Of a stretch of 64,000 nt of DNA, positions 1 through 10,859 are shown piece by piece. The stretch spans positions 5,497,501 to 5,561,500 of the forward strand of contig CM070617.1 in assembly GCA_036346255.1 (NCBI GenBank), in the 5' to 3' direction. The translations under genes were made by a program, and so were the position numbers. The notes below the pieces were generated by a model. That model saw nothing but the letters and a program-made list of their open reading frames with translations. It did not search any database and was not told the DNA's origin. The stretch comes from Ampelocalamus luodianensis. Taxonomy: Eukaryota; Streptophyta; Magnoliopsida; Poales; Poaceae. Each line of letters opens with the position of its first letter. Within the stretch, counting starts at the first letter, position 1.

Positions 1-487
1 CTAATACATAGTGCCTACGTACTACTTACCATTAGTTCTTATGATTATTCCATAAAAATTTGTGAGCACTATTTGTTAGAGACATAGCACGGGTTTATTT
101 TTACCCTTCACTAATATGATCATTGAATCAAAGACCTGCAAAAATCTACTACCACTACACCTCTGCCTTGCTGATGGCCATATTTACTCGCGTCACCAAC
201 CAGACAGCCTGAAGAAGGTCTGCGGGTCAGGTTTTCATTAACTAGATGGCTTTTCAGGACGATGTGAAAGTTGAGACCGGACCTATCTCCCTCAAGCCGA
301 AACGACACCCGGCCGGACGCACTACCACTGATCAATCCAAAGCAAAAGCACCATCAACTCACCTCCTTAATTTCTCCCCTCCTACCTTTCGTACAACTCA
401 GAAGACTAGCAAAATAATTTCGACATATTTGCACATTAATTCAGTGTTCTTGCACTGAAGCAATCAAGCAAAAGAAAGAGAGAAAAA
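1..487. other. non-coding, nothing recognised
   Basis: No credible exon is visible on either strand. The next neprosin exon (which would follow a Trp-Gln junction and carry the conserved C-terminal half of the domain) is not here, so this stretch is read as part of a long fourth intron or as decayed sequence. Confidence 0.5.
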
Positions 488-1868
488 TTGTCATCCTAAA
501 GTTGAAGGTTCGTATATGCCACTACAAAGTTGAAAATTAGATATATACCATTGCATGAATTGACAAGTTTTGAAATATAACATTATGAACACTTTTAAAC
601 CTAAATGCCCTTGTCTTCTTCCTCCTTATTTATCCATGGTCGTCAGCTATCCAACGGCTCCGGTCACCACAACACCTCACTCTGCCATACCCTCCTCCTA
701 CCCTCTCCCGATACACACCTCCCTACGACGAATGTTAGCTCGGACCATGGCCGCATGCCTAGACTCAATCGGGTTTACTCCCCGAGCCACAAGTTCAAAC
801 GGGCTAAATACAACTAGGCCCACGAACTGCCGCATGCAAACCCTATAGTAACAGCCTTAAAAGTGGTATTGGGTCTTCTACCCCCAAAAAGACTAGTCTA
901 ATGGGTGAGATCTCCCTCACATTTATAAGTTATATTTTTTTTCCTTTTCACAACTGATATGAGACTATTCCCAACATTTCCCCCCTCACACAACGGTTGT
1001 GTACTTCCGCAACCATGAAGTTCAAGGAGATATTAGACGCCTTGTGCTCTTATACCAATTGTTAGATCGGACTCTGGCAGCATGCTTAGGTCCAACCGGG
1101 TTTAATCCTCGGGCCACAGGTCCAAACGGGCTGAACACAACTAAGCCCACGGGCTGCCACATGTAAGCCCTATAGCAACAGCCTTATAAATGGTATTGGA
1201 TCCCCCCCCAAAAGACTAGTCCAATGAGTGAGATCTCCCTTACACTTAGAAGTTGTGTTTTTTTCCCTTTCCACAACCGATATAGGATTATTCCCAATAG
1301 TGAAAAGGAGGTGAACCTCGGGTGGAAGAGGCGTCAGCCGCCGGAGGACGAGAGAGGGAGGGAGACCGGCAGATCCAGAGAAGGAGGCGAGGATGAGGTG
1401 CATCACTGCTGCCGAAGATGTGCGAGGAGGATGCCGTCGTTTGAATGGACGAGGATATGATGTGGTGGCCGTTGCCCCTGGGATCTAGAGACAAAAGTGA
1501 CAGCGGGGACGACGAGGTGGCACAGGATGTGGATGGCGACGAATCTATGGTGGTGCTCAGGATGGTGCGATTTGGTTGGAAGCGAGGCGACGGTGTGTGG
1601 CGGGGCACACCGCCGAGGTCAGCACATCCGCCCCTCGTTGGCGATCTAAGTGGTGAAGAAGAGAATGTCAGGGGAGGACAGAGAAACGAAATGAGATCAA
1701 GAAGAACCGGAGAAGAAGAAGATACGAGAAAGAAGGTAAAGACATTTAAGTCCAAAAGTGTTTATAATGGTATATTTTGAAACTTATCAACTCTGCAATG
1801 ACATATATCTTATTTTCAACTTTATAATGACATATATCAAAATTGGTAACTTTATGATAACGTATATC
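488..1868. mobile_element. inverted-repeat (foldback-like) transposable element
   Basis: Two arms of about 120 bp, at 488-610 and 1742-1868, are imperfect inverted repeats of each other (roughly 75-80 percent by eye). They share the blocks AAAGTTGAAAAT, ATTATGAACACTTTT/ATTATAAACACTTTT and CTTAAATG/CCTAAATG. The arms contain subrepeats of the type atatatgtcatt...aaagttg. The interior holds two direct copies of a 240-bp segment and a purine-rich stretch with no protein I can recognise. It lies 3' of the last visible neprosin exon. The superfamily is not assigned: the arm length would suit a foldback or MULE-type element, but I see no clean target duplication. Confidence 0.6.
734..1300 (+). repeat. 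two direct copies of a ~240-bp segment
   Basis: 734-980 and 1061-1300 are parallel copies sharing gttagctcgg/gttagatcgg, gcatgc, gggccacaggt/gagccacaagt, aagactagtc and gagatctccct, ending in ttcccaaca/ttcccaata. They diverge by roughly 20 percent. The block between them carries a further cccctcacacaacggttgtg segment. They look like repeat-derived sequence inside the inverted-repeat element. Confidence 0.65.
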
Positions 1869-1897
1869 TTTTTTTTAGATAATAGAAGAGAAAAAAG
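1869..1897 (-). mobile_element. 29-bp micro-retroposon insert
   Basis: A T8 tract followed by agataatagaagagaaaaaag is flanked by GATAACGTATATC (1856-1868) and GATAACATATATC (1898-1910), a 13-bp target duplication with one mismatch. Read on the minus strand the insert ends in ATCTAAAAAAAA, as expected for a very severely 5'-truncated poly(A) retroposon. A near-identical insert with a different target duplication is at 53726-53751. Confidence 0.6.
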
Positions 1898-1992
1898 GAT
1901 AACATATATCTAAATAACCGAAAATAATTAAGGACGTACAAACAGACGCAGCATGCATGTACGAACGTATGAAAATACGTAGGTATATGTAC

Positions 1993-3955
1993 CTGCCATC
2001 CAGCTTCGATGGTGTTGAGGTCGTTGCCGAAGGAGCCGGAGATGACCCAGATCTGGGAGAGGCTGAACTCCGCCGGCGACGCCACCTTGGCTGACCACAC
2101 GTTCAGGCTCGCCTTCGCCCCGTAGAACTGATCCCCCGTCACGTACCCCACCGCGTGCTGCCGCGCGCGCGCCAATACAAACAAACAACATGCACATTAA
2201 TAACTGAGCGTCAGGCCGCTTCCGCCATTGCTATTTGCTATTGGTAGCTACACATCGCCATTACCATTGCTGTTGCTGTTGCCCCCCAGTACAATCAATG
2301 TACTGTGCAAGTACGGAACCAGCTGCTGCGTACAGCGTACTAGCTTAACTACCCCAGTAGTATGCAGATTTTTGGCCGTATCGTCGCGTATTTGCAAGAA
2401 TGATCGTCGTCGTTCGGTATTTGCAAAAATGTTTTTTCCTCCCGCATGGTGGCTATGCAACAGGTCATACCAATAGAACTGGATGGGAGGAGAGAGATCG
2501 AAAGAGTCACCGTGCATGAGGTGGCCTCCCGCACAACGACCACCGTGTTGGAAGTGGATATTTTTTCTTATACCGAACGACGACGACCATTCTTATATCA
2601 GATTTGTTATTTTTAAGTTGCTTAGAATTTTATTAAGTTTAAGTTAATTATTGCGATTATTGGATTTATGTAAAGATTAATATGTCATATGATTGGATAT
2701 TGATCCAACAGATAAAAAATATGACTTATACTTAAGAAAATTTCAGTTACCTTATGAATAGACAATCACTTCTTACAGATATGCAGCGCTTTTATGCCAA
2801 TACGGCAAAAAAAAAAAAAACTCGTGTACGCATGCATGTATGTATCCAACTACTAGTCTACTACTCGATTGGATTCAGATCAGCCATATATCCTAGCCTA
2901 GTGCAGGAAACCATGAGACACGATTTGGTTGCGTAATAAATCAGGCAATTACTAGTACTGTTCGCTTCTGAAGCCCGTCTATGGGACACTGTACCAGGAG
3001 TACCTGTGTTTTTCCCAACTAATCTGTTGAATTGGTAATTCAGTATTCATGAGAGTGCCGTATTAGCAGTGCAGCACCTACAGCTTCCTCTTGTTATTTT
3101 CTGATGCATTTTGCAATGCTAATGGAGTTGCAGTATATGGCTAAATGAATTAATGGAGCGAGTGGTGATCACTTTGTCATTGGTTTAGACTGACTGACCT
3201 CATGACCGTCGCTCGTGGAGTCGCGCCGCACGTTGCCGGCGCGGGGCTTCATCCCGAACCGCCGGACGGAGCTGGACCTCAGCAGGTCGCGCTCCGTTGT
3301 CCGCCGTATCGGGACCGTCCCTGGGGGGCACGAGTCGCCGCCGTCCGTCCACGCCTGCGGGAAGACGGCCTCCTCCTCTTGCACCGCCTCGGCCGCGCCG
3401 CACTTGGGCCTCTCCGCAGGTTCATCCTGCAAATGCAAAGACAACATTGTTCAGTATCAAACGATACTAGAAATAGAAATGATAGCTGTAAATAAATAAA
3501 AATGCAGGCTGATTTAGTTAGATAGATGGATTACCTCAGGCTTTTGCCCTTTAAACTTTGGGTGGTCAAACGCCGGCTGCAGGTGCGACGGCACGCAGTG
3601 GATGACATCACCATCGGGGCTCTGCGCATGCAAAACGAACCAAGAAACGGCAGTGAGAGTTGCTTTCTCGGTGTAAGTATCTCGGACAGCACAAAGACAA
3701 GGAGCAGGTAGTGAGATGGTACTGGTAGGCTAGAAAGATTGCCTGAATTGTCTTGACAGAAGCCTTCTTCAACCTGGCCATCTGAGCCATGATCCTCTTA
3801 TATCTGAGTAGCTCATCCTTGGAATGGAAGAGCGTTCGTGTGCTGTTGCCGCCGTTCTTGTCAGACGCCAAGACCGAGCAAGAAGAAGCGAGGAGCAGCA
3901 AGGAAACAAAGGAGGCGATGATTGGTCTAGGCTTCTTGCTGCTGCTAGAAGCCAT
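1993..3955 (-). CDS. neprosin-domain secreted protein, 5' part (4 exons)
   Basis: The exons are 3743-3955, 3535-3621, 3199-3426 and 1993-2157, all joining in phase 0 to give 231 residues. The N-terminus is a signal peptide (about residues 1-30, hydrophobic core SFVSLLLLASS). The activation-peptide region contains SPDGDVIHCVPSHLQPAFDHP, and the last exon opens the catalytic domain with GYVTGDQFYGAKASLNVW, SLSQIWVISGSFGNDLNTIEAGWQ. Neprosin proteins (DUF4409 plus DUF239) are usually about 400 residues, and family members include a prolyl endopeptidase; secretion is expected. The C-terminal half is missing from the window. Intron 1 needs a GC donor (ATTCAG|GCAATC). ATG 3955 is chosen because it directly precedes the signal peptide. 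The 3' end may lie left of the window, or the gene may be truncated by the repeat element. Confidence 0.85.
2396..2597. repeat. 25-bp inverted repeat pair in intron 3
   Basis: AAGAATGATCGTCGTCGTTCGGTAT at 2396-2420 recurs inverted at 2573-2597 with one mismatch. The spacer is about 150 bp, so the transcript could form a long hairpin. A second short direct repeat (gtatttgcaa[ga]aatg) lies at 2389 and 2416. The pair sits inside the neprosin intron 2158-3198. Confidence 0.6.
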
Positions 3956-4113
3956 CAACGTGGAATTTCTTTTGGAGTTCTCTGAACTTTGTAGTAGGAA
4001 GTAGTAGGAGTAATTGTTTCTGCTTCCTCTCTTCTAGAGCCGTTTGTATGCTTGCACATTGGCGTGGTTGTCCTCTTCCTCTCTCTCTCCTGCTAGCTTC
4101 TCCTTGACTCGAG

Positions 4114-4126
4114 CCTATAAATATAG
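4114..4126 (-). promoter_or_regulatory. possible TATA element of neprosin gene
   Basis: cctataaatatag (minus strand CTATATTTATAGG) lies about 160 bp upstream of the ATG at 3955, a reasonable distance for a TATA box plus leader. A CT-rich tract sits between it and the start. Confidence 0.4.
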
Positions 4127-5880
4127 TGCAGAGCCTCTCTATCTACAAGGTCAAATCTCTCCGTGCGCTGGTTGGTTTGGTTTGCGTTAGAGATCGCTGA
4201 TTCTCTTGCTATATTTAGAGATATTTGTTACTATTCATGAACCGATAATATCTCTTCTGATCTTTTGTATATATAGAATATATCTTTTGTAATCTTTTGT
4301 ATTGAGAGAACTAGTAGGATAGCCCGCACAAATTTTGTATAGATAGAACTAGTAGGGTAGTTCGCGTATTTGCGTGACTAGATTTATTTCCAAATTTGTA
4401 TAAATACTTTAGAATATGTTTATGTGTCTTGTAGCCTATTTAAACTTTTAAAATATTCTAAACATTGAAAATGACAAAAGAAGTTTGAATGAAATTACAA
4501 CCTCAGAAACGTAATTGAAGTATGCGCTTTGATGGGGAAAAAATCATTGAGTATAATGAGTTGTTAGAGTTCTTATAAACTAACCACTCTTATTCTTCAT
4601 CGTGCATAGATCATATAGTTGCATGCTCCTATTCTTACTCTACTAGTTTTTTTTTCAAATTGCATGCATGCACATATACTTATATTTAATCTCAAGCAAT
4701 AAATTGACTATTTGTGTGAAAAAAAATATTTTATTAGTTTACATGGTATGATATATTAGAGCACATTGCTCACGCATACACCGATGCACTATGAGCGATC
4801 TACCTTAAGCTTATCTACCCTCACACATCGGCTGCTCTATCAAACCGTGTGGCTTCTATCTCTTTTTGCTGCCATAACTTTTTTGCTTCAACCATCAACA
4901 GTAAGCTCAAATCTTGATCGATCTCTTTCAGCTACTACCCATTCCAATACAATAATTTACTGAAGAGTTATCTTCTACTTATCCTCAATTATTGTTTAAT
5001 GCTAACCATTGCGACATCAACACACATACACATGCAATTATCGCCGATCCTAGCTAGAGACACGTGTCATGCTCTCTCCGGTGACCCCAAGGTCGCTCCT
5101 CTCATTTGACGTTGACCAACTCAACGCTATGGTTTTCCTCACTAATCGTGGCGATCTCATATCTTCACTAATATTAGCATGTCTGCTTTAGTCGTTGTCT
5201 AACGATATGAAGAATGTTTTCGCCATCGTCGGCAACAACGTGCACCTCACCAGTGATGGTACACTCCTAGCTACCGATGACCTCACATCGTCCATAACTC
5301 GTCTTCAATACAAAGCTTTATCTCCTCTCTGTCAGGGTTTCCCCATTATCAAGCTTCTTTGGTCACTAACTTCTTCAACTACGTCAACACTCACCACTTG
5401 TCATCACGACCCTTGGATCCTTCAACACTGGACTTTCTCGTCAATGCGAACAGCACGACACTGCCCTCGTCTCCGTTGCCGCCACCTCAACTCTTCGCTT
5501 CTCCGTGGGTCAATGTCTTCCTGCAAGACAGATCGATACCGTTGCACTCTTTCGTAGTCTCCTCCGACACCATTCATGCTATCCTTGTTATAACTTATAC
5601 TTTTTAATCAAATTTCTAGCTATTTTTTATTTCTATTCCATAGGAAGTAACAATAGAAATACATAACCTTGAGAGTAAATGTTGTGACTTTCTTTTGGGT
5701 AATCCTAAACATTAGAAATGATAATAGAAGCTCGAAGAAAATTACAATCTGAGAAACGTAATTGAAGTATATATTTTAATAAGATAATAGATATATCTGT
5801 CGTAAACTGTCACGTTTGTAATCTATTTATACGAAGATTAATGCATAGAGCCCAACGTGGCTTATTCCAAAACCTTACAG
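4127..5880. repeat. AT-rich repeat-derived block with direct repeats
   Basis: 4455-4530 and 5706-5781 are direct repeats of about 75 bp (shared aaacatt, gaaatgataa/gaaaatgaca, agaaacgtaattgaagtat) separated by about 1.2 kb. No coding sequence is recognised between them. The spacing could reflect termini of a decayed element, but no terminal duplication confirms this. Confidence 0.4.
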
Positions 5881-8427
5881 TTTGGTTTGGTTGGGGGACA
5901 AGATGAGCTGAGCTGAAATGCCGAATCGATGAATTCTAACGCGGAATTCAGCAGTTCAGCTCACTGGTACGCTTTTCCGGGGGACCACCCCTACCCCATG
6001 CCTTGCAATTGCATCATCTCATTTTATAACCTGCTCCTGTCTCCCTCTCCACATTCCCTTCTCCCTATGAAAAAAAGGTAGGAGCTGGACTACTGTATGC
6101 ATATGCATCATCTCTCTCTCTGCAGCATCATCAATATGGTGCTGGTGACAGTGGGGCTGAGTGGCACGCAGCAACTTTGCTTTGCTTCGTCAGGGCACGA
6201 GCGAATAAATAAAAAAAGGAACCTGATGAGAGAGAGAAGAGAGGGGGGCAAAGAGGGCATATGTGTGGGTCAATGCATCCCGAGGTGAGTGTGCATTGCA
6301 CCGAGGAGGGAGACTGGCGGAGGAGGAGGAGAGTGGCATTCTCCCTTTGCTCTGCTTTTCTTTTCTTCAGGCAAAGGCAGGAGCAGGGCAGGGTGCTCAC
6401 CATGTGCCAGGGAGGGAATTTTAAAGGCTCAACAGCGGTGTGCTGGTGCAATCATGAGTCCCCCTCCTCTCTCTATCCATGTTTACACGATAAAATTTGC
6501 TTCCTTGTAGCTTCCTCCTTGGAGCAAATCTTGGCTCAGCTGTTTGCTAGCACACTGTACATGTGCGCATTTTGGTTTGGGCCTCTTTTCTTGTAGGGTA
6601 GCCATGGCAATTTTTCTTATTCTTCTTTGTCAGCTGTGGGGGATTGAGATCAGATGAGATCACATATGAACACCGATGCCTCCTTTGCTTGCTGCATAAT
6701 TACTTGCTTTCTTGGCCAAATTAAAGGGGTTGATTCCTTTCTTCTCAGATACTGAATCAGCTTTTGTTCAAAGCAAACAATGTCATAGCACAAAAAAAGA
6801 GAGTATTTCTGAATTAATCCACTGTGATTCCGATTAATTGCAGATGAGAAATTGTGAGCTACTCCAGTCGACGATATTAACTTGAGTGTGTTTACCACCA
6901 CTTGGCGTCAGTTGACAGAACAGTCTATTTGCAATTTGCTGAGTTGGCATACATTACTGGCCTCCAGAAGCTATATGCGTACATACAATTAATCTGCACA
7001 TGCTGTCCAAGTACTCTTTAGCGCTCCCTTGATCTCTCTTTTGCTCCTTTTCTTGACAAAGGCAACCATGCCATTATGGCATGCAATGGCAGCCTCCACA
7101 AACAATTCATCTCTACATGGTTGTTGGTTGACTCCACTGTTCTCAGTACTACAACGATCATTAGTTCATTACTCCATGTCTCATAACCAGAGTGCAGGCA
7201 GGGATCGGGATCCTCTGCTGTCACTGTGTGAACAACGATTCGTGAGTGAGTGGATAGTATTAGACATTGGTAATATAGCAAACACTCCAGAAACATTGAA
7301 ATACGTACCGCAACGATAAAACACTGTAGTAATTGATCTAAACATTTGTGTTTGATCGGATGGTGAAGATCAGCTTCTAATATGTATTATTGTAGATTCT
7401 CTGCATTAAACTCTTCAATATAGATGATCCATATCCGTATAAGGACTCCATGGATACATTTTATGGTCTTGATTGAATTTCACTTCAAGAGAGAGACAGG
7501 TAATGAAGTAGGTCCATTGCAAGTATTCCTAAATGTCTCGAGTACTAACTCTCCCTACTTATGCTTGCCACCAAGCATCTTAATCCTTTGGCTTCTCTCT
7601 TGCACCTAACAAGACTACACACCCACTGCTCAGGCTCAGGCTGCAATGCATTCTTCATAAGAAGGGAGAGGTACACATGACATGAGTGATGAGGCCACTG
7701 GCTGCTGCTGCTGCCTCCTTTTGCAGTGTGGGAGAAAGAGTAAGATAGTACTCATAGTAGTATCTCAGTGGGAGCAATTGCTGTTGCTGTTGCCAGTGTG
7801 GGGGACTGTGTTTTTATGTACTACTACTCTACTAGTGGATTGATTCTGTACAAGATAACATCAGGAAAAAAAATCGATGGGGCTTATATTTTAGTGCCAT
7901 CCTAGTGCCATTCTATTCCCTGTTCTTTAGAATAACTACACTTCTTTTCATGATCACAATGGTTGGCTGGCTGGCTAGCAACTACCACTATTTCTTCATG
8001 CCATGATCTACCTTTTCTCTGAAGGAGGATGGCATGCTTGTTCCCTGGACTGACATTTTCATGCACACCACTAACTAGGATTAACCTGTAATGTCTACTG
8101 ACCACTGCATGCTTATCATTTTGTTCATCTTTATAGCTTCACTATTTTTTCCTTGTGTACCTCCTGAATGATTTATATGCTGACCGTGAGTACAAACTAT
8201 GCATAATTCAGATTTGTTAGCAAGAGGCTATGATATGATCTAGAAGGTGGTTGTGCGCGTAGCACGGCTTGTAGTGTTAGTATTAGTACCAAGTGGAGTA
8301 ATAATTAGCAAGCACATGCAGTCACATTCTTTGGTACAAGATGGGAACAGAGATATAATAACGCTGGTAAACTCTTGATCTGAATCTAGACTAGATAATT
8401 GTTTAAAAGAACGAGAAAACCGCTCAC
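5881..8427. other. intergenic, no gene recognised
   Basis: Both strands were read. There are short open stretches without family motifs and no complete transposon ends. Several CT-rich runs occur (for example near 6110-6120). I see nothing I can name. Confidence 0.5.
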
Positions 8428-8570
8428 CTCGACGACTTTGATCTCGGTGAATTCCCTGGTCATTGTGGCTGACAGTAAAGTTCGAATTCAAACCGGGAAA
8501 GTTCAGGAAGATCCGATGCTGCAGACGATGAGATTGACGTGGTGATTGATTGCGTTGCACAGTACATTAC

Positions 8571-9434
8571 GGCCTGTTTGGCTGTTTGTCATGCCTCTAA
8601 CTTTACTAAAAAGCAGCTTCCGACTAGGCTGAAATGTTGAACGGCTAAACTAAAGACGTTTGGTGTTTGACAGTTTAAGTGTTAAGTAGGCTAACTAGAA
8701 CTTATAAGTTGAGAAATGTCTGGAATGCCCATGAGACAAATAACAACAATTAACTGCAAATAACAATAATTATCCACTATTAACCGCAAATAACGATAAT
8801 TAACCATAATTAATGGCAGCGCGGGAGGCGGAGGTTGGGGCGGCCGGAGGAGGAGGGAGCAGGGGCCACGAAAACCGAGGCGGCGTTGGGGAAGGAAGAC
8901 AGAGGAGGAGGGAGCGGCCGGAGGCGACGTTGGCAGCGGAGGCTGGACGGTGGCGCCGACATGAGGCGCCAAGGGGGGCTCAAACCCTAGTGCTGCCGCT
9001 GCATGCTGAGGAGGAGAGGGGTTTGGGTGTGGAATGGGTGGGGTTCGGATTTATATATGTGGTAGGAGAAGAGTAAATTTCTCCAACTTTATGGGCAAAC
9101 CCGGAACCCCATCCCTCCGCATGGAAGCCGTGAGAAGGCATCAGGGCAGCTTCCGGCTTTTCCAAAAGCAGCGAGGGAGAGAAACGAGCGGGGTCTTGTT
9201 GGCTAGGGGAGGCATGGTCCACCCAGCCGACCAGGGTTCGAGCATGGGGCTCGGTTGTGGTTTTCACCTGTGTGTCGAGCCGGTGAGGAAATCCTAGATT
9301 AAAAAAAAACCTCCTACTTAATGAAAAAATACCTAGTTCTTCCTAGATATTCTTAAAAAAAAAACAAAGGGAGAAAACCACCCATTTGGGACAGCCTTCA
9401 GCTTTTTCTAGCCAAAGCCGTCCCAAAGAAGGCC
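8571..9434. mobile_element. Tourist/PIF-like non-autonomous element with GC-rich core
   Basis: The left end GGCCTGTTTGGCTG and the inverted right end GGCCTTCTTTGGGACGGC are both followed by an AAAAAGC(A/T)G subterminal motif. Both ends are flanked by TAC, a 3-bp duplication of the size made by PIF/Harbinger transposases, which normally favour TTA/TAA. The core at 8813-9045 is GC-rich, plant-exon-like, with open frames but no recognisable domain, and could be a captured gene fragment. Before it lie repeated taactgcaaataacaataatta units (8745-8815). Confidence 0.5.
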
Positions 9435-9811
9435 TACCGCGTTCGTTGCAAGATTTGAGATACTTGAATGTAAATATGTAGTCAGTTCAGTACAGCTCTC
9501 TTTGGCTGATGCCTCCTGCAATCTTGTTACGAAAGATCTAGGACCAGTGTTCCAGTCTCTGCTCTTCCTTGCATTGAGGAAAAAAAGAGAGGAAGACAGG
9601 CTTTTGTGGGATGTACAGTGACCAACTCCAGTGCTGATTGCAAGATCCAGAGCAAATGTTTGCAAGATGAACAGTAAAAAACCTCACCCTTACCAATTTC
9701 TCTGTGTCCGTTTTCTGCAACTTGCAATCAATCCTAGTACTCGCCACAAGGCCACTTGGTTCAACTGAAGTACATGTGAGAGGAGAAGAAAAGTAGCAGC
9801 TCGGATGGGCA

Positions 9812-10030
9812 TTTTTTTTTTTGATCGAAGGGGTGCTTATTTCCCCCGATTTCAATTAATGAAACCAGCCACACTACCATCTATTTATCTACAGTACACA
9901 GCTACAACACCATCTACAGTACCCTAGCTACAGTACCTCTCCTGGGTGCTCCTAAGCGGTCACCCATCCCATTTTTACTCTCTAGCCAGCACGCTCAATG
10001 TGCAAGGCCTTAGCCACCCGAAGCCAGCTC
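9812..10030 (-). mobile_element. 3' end of a poly(A) retroposon (SINE/LINE)
   Basis: A T12 tract at 9812-9823 followed by gatcgaaggggtgcttatttccccc reads on the minus strand as ...GGGGGAAATAAGCACCCC...ATC(A)n, the form of a poly(A) retroposon tail. The block with repeated ctacagtac motifs continues to about 9930. The 5' limit and target duplication were not found, so the family is uncertain. Confidence 0.4.
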
Positions 10031-10622
10031 GCTCATCCGTGGAGCATATGGACCATGAACACACATGGAGCAATCTGTAGCAAAGCACCGGGCACTATGC
10101 GTGCGCCTGTCTGTGGCAACCTGTTCCTGCCCCCAAATTCTGAATAAAAGTTCCCCCAAAAAGACCGAATACAAGATAACCATAATTCCGTTTCCGTTTC
10201 AGTCGCCATTGCATCCAAGAGACAGCAAGGACAATGATGCACAACGACAACTCAACCGATTGAAAGGGACTTGAAACTATCACTATCAGCATCATCAATT
10301 CACAACCATCCATTCATCTTTTCTTCTTACAGTGGTGACGCAACATTACAAATCTTGCACTGCAGCCAACCGTGCGAGGAAAATGCGTCGCAAGGTGCGT
10401 ATGGAAGCCATGACAAAAACCAGGCACATAGCAAACAGGCGAAGCTGCTTCTGGAATACCCAGACAACTAGGACCATCCAGACAAGGCAGTGACGTACTG
10501 AGGTGGCAGGTACATGTCAGCAGAACGGCTTCGGTGGCGGTCCACGCCGGCGCCAGCTCATTCGCTCTATCAGCATCGATACCTGATGGCAATAGCCCGC
10601 TGAATGCTGTGGTCACTGTATC
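10031..10622. other. unrecognised, possibly untranslated or decayed gene sequence
   Basis: Mixed-composition DNA with no family motif. Together with 10852-11373 it forms the flank into which the hAT MITE and then the LTR element inserted. Confidence 0.35.
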
Positions 10623-10851
10623 TAGGGGTGAACATCGTGCTTTTCTTAAAATTGGCATAGTTCAATTTAACATCATTTTATTTATAGTTTGAAAGTATTT
10701 TTAGAATCGAGCTAACGAGCCGAACTAGAGCGAAATCCAATTTCACTATAAATTAATTCGTTTCAATGTTTAACCAATTAATAAGTATAATTAGAGCAAT
10801 TTTAAACCAAAGCAACGAGCCCACTAACGAGCTTTTATTCCTCCACCCCTA
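10623..10851. mobile_element. hAT-type MITE, 229 bp, with 8-bp target duplication
   Basis: The ends are TAGGGGTG and CACCCCTA (perfect 8-bp inverted repeats). The flanks are ACTGTATC at 10615-10622 and 10852-10859, an exact 8-bp target duplication, as made by hAT transposases. The internal sequence is AT-rich with cgagctaacgagc and caacgagcccactaacgagc motifs near opposite ends. There is no coding capacity. Confidence 0.9.
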
Positions 10852-10859
10852 ACTGTATC

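Noticed and set aside
6000..6600. Possible microRNA precursor in the CT/GA-rich region.
   Set aside because: I found no match to a conserved plant microRNA and no long foldback by eye.
9225..9250. ggttcgagc B-box-like sequence.
   Set aside because: No A box or cloverleaf at the right distance.
10300..10660. Minus-strand open stretch that could encode a short hydrophobic C-terminus.
   Set aside because: No family motif, no convincing upstream exon, and several frames are equally open. More likely untranslated or random sequence.
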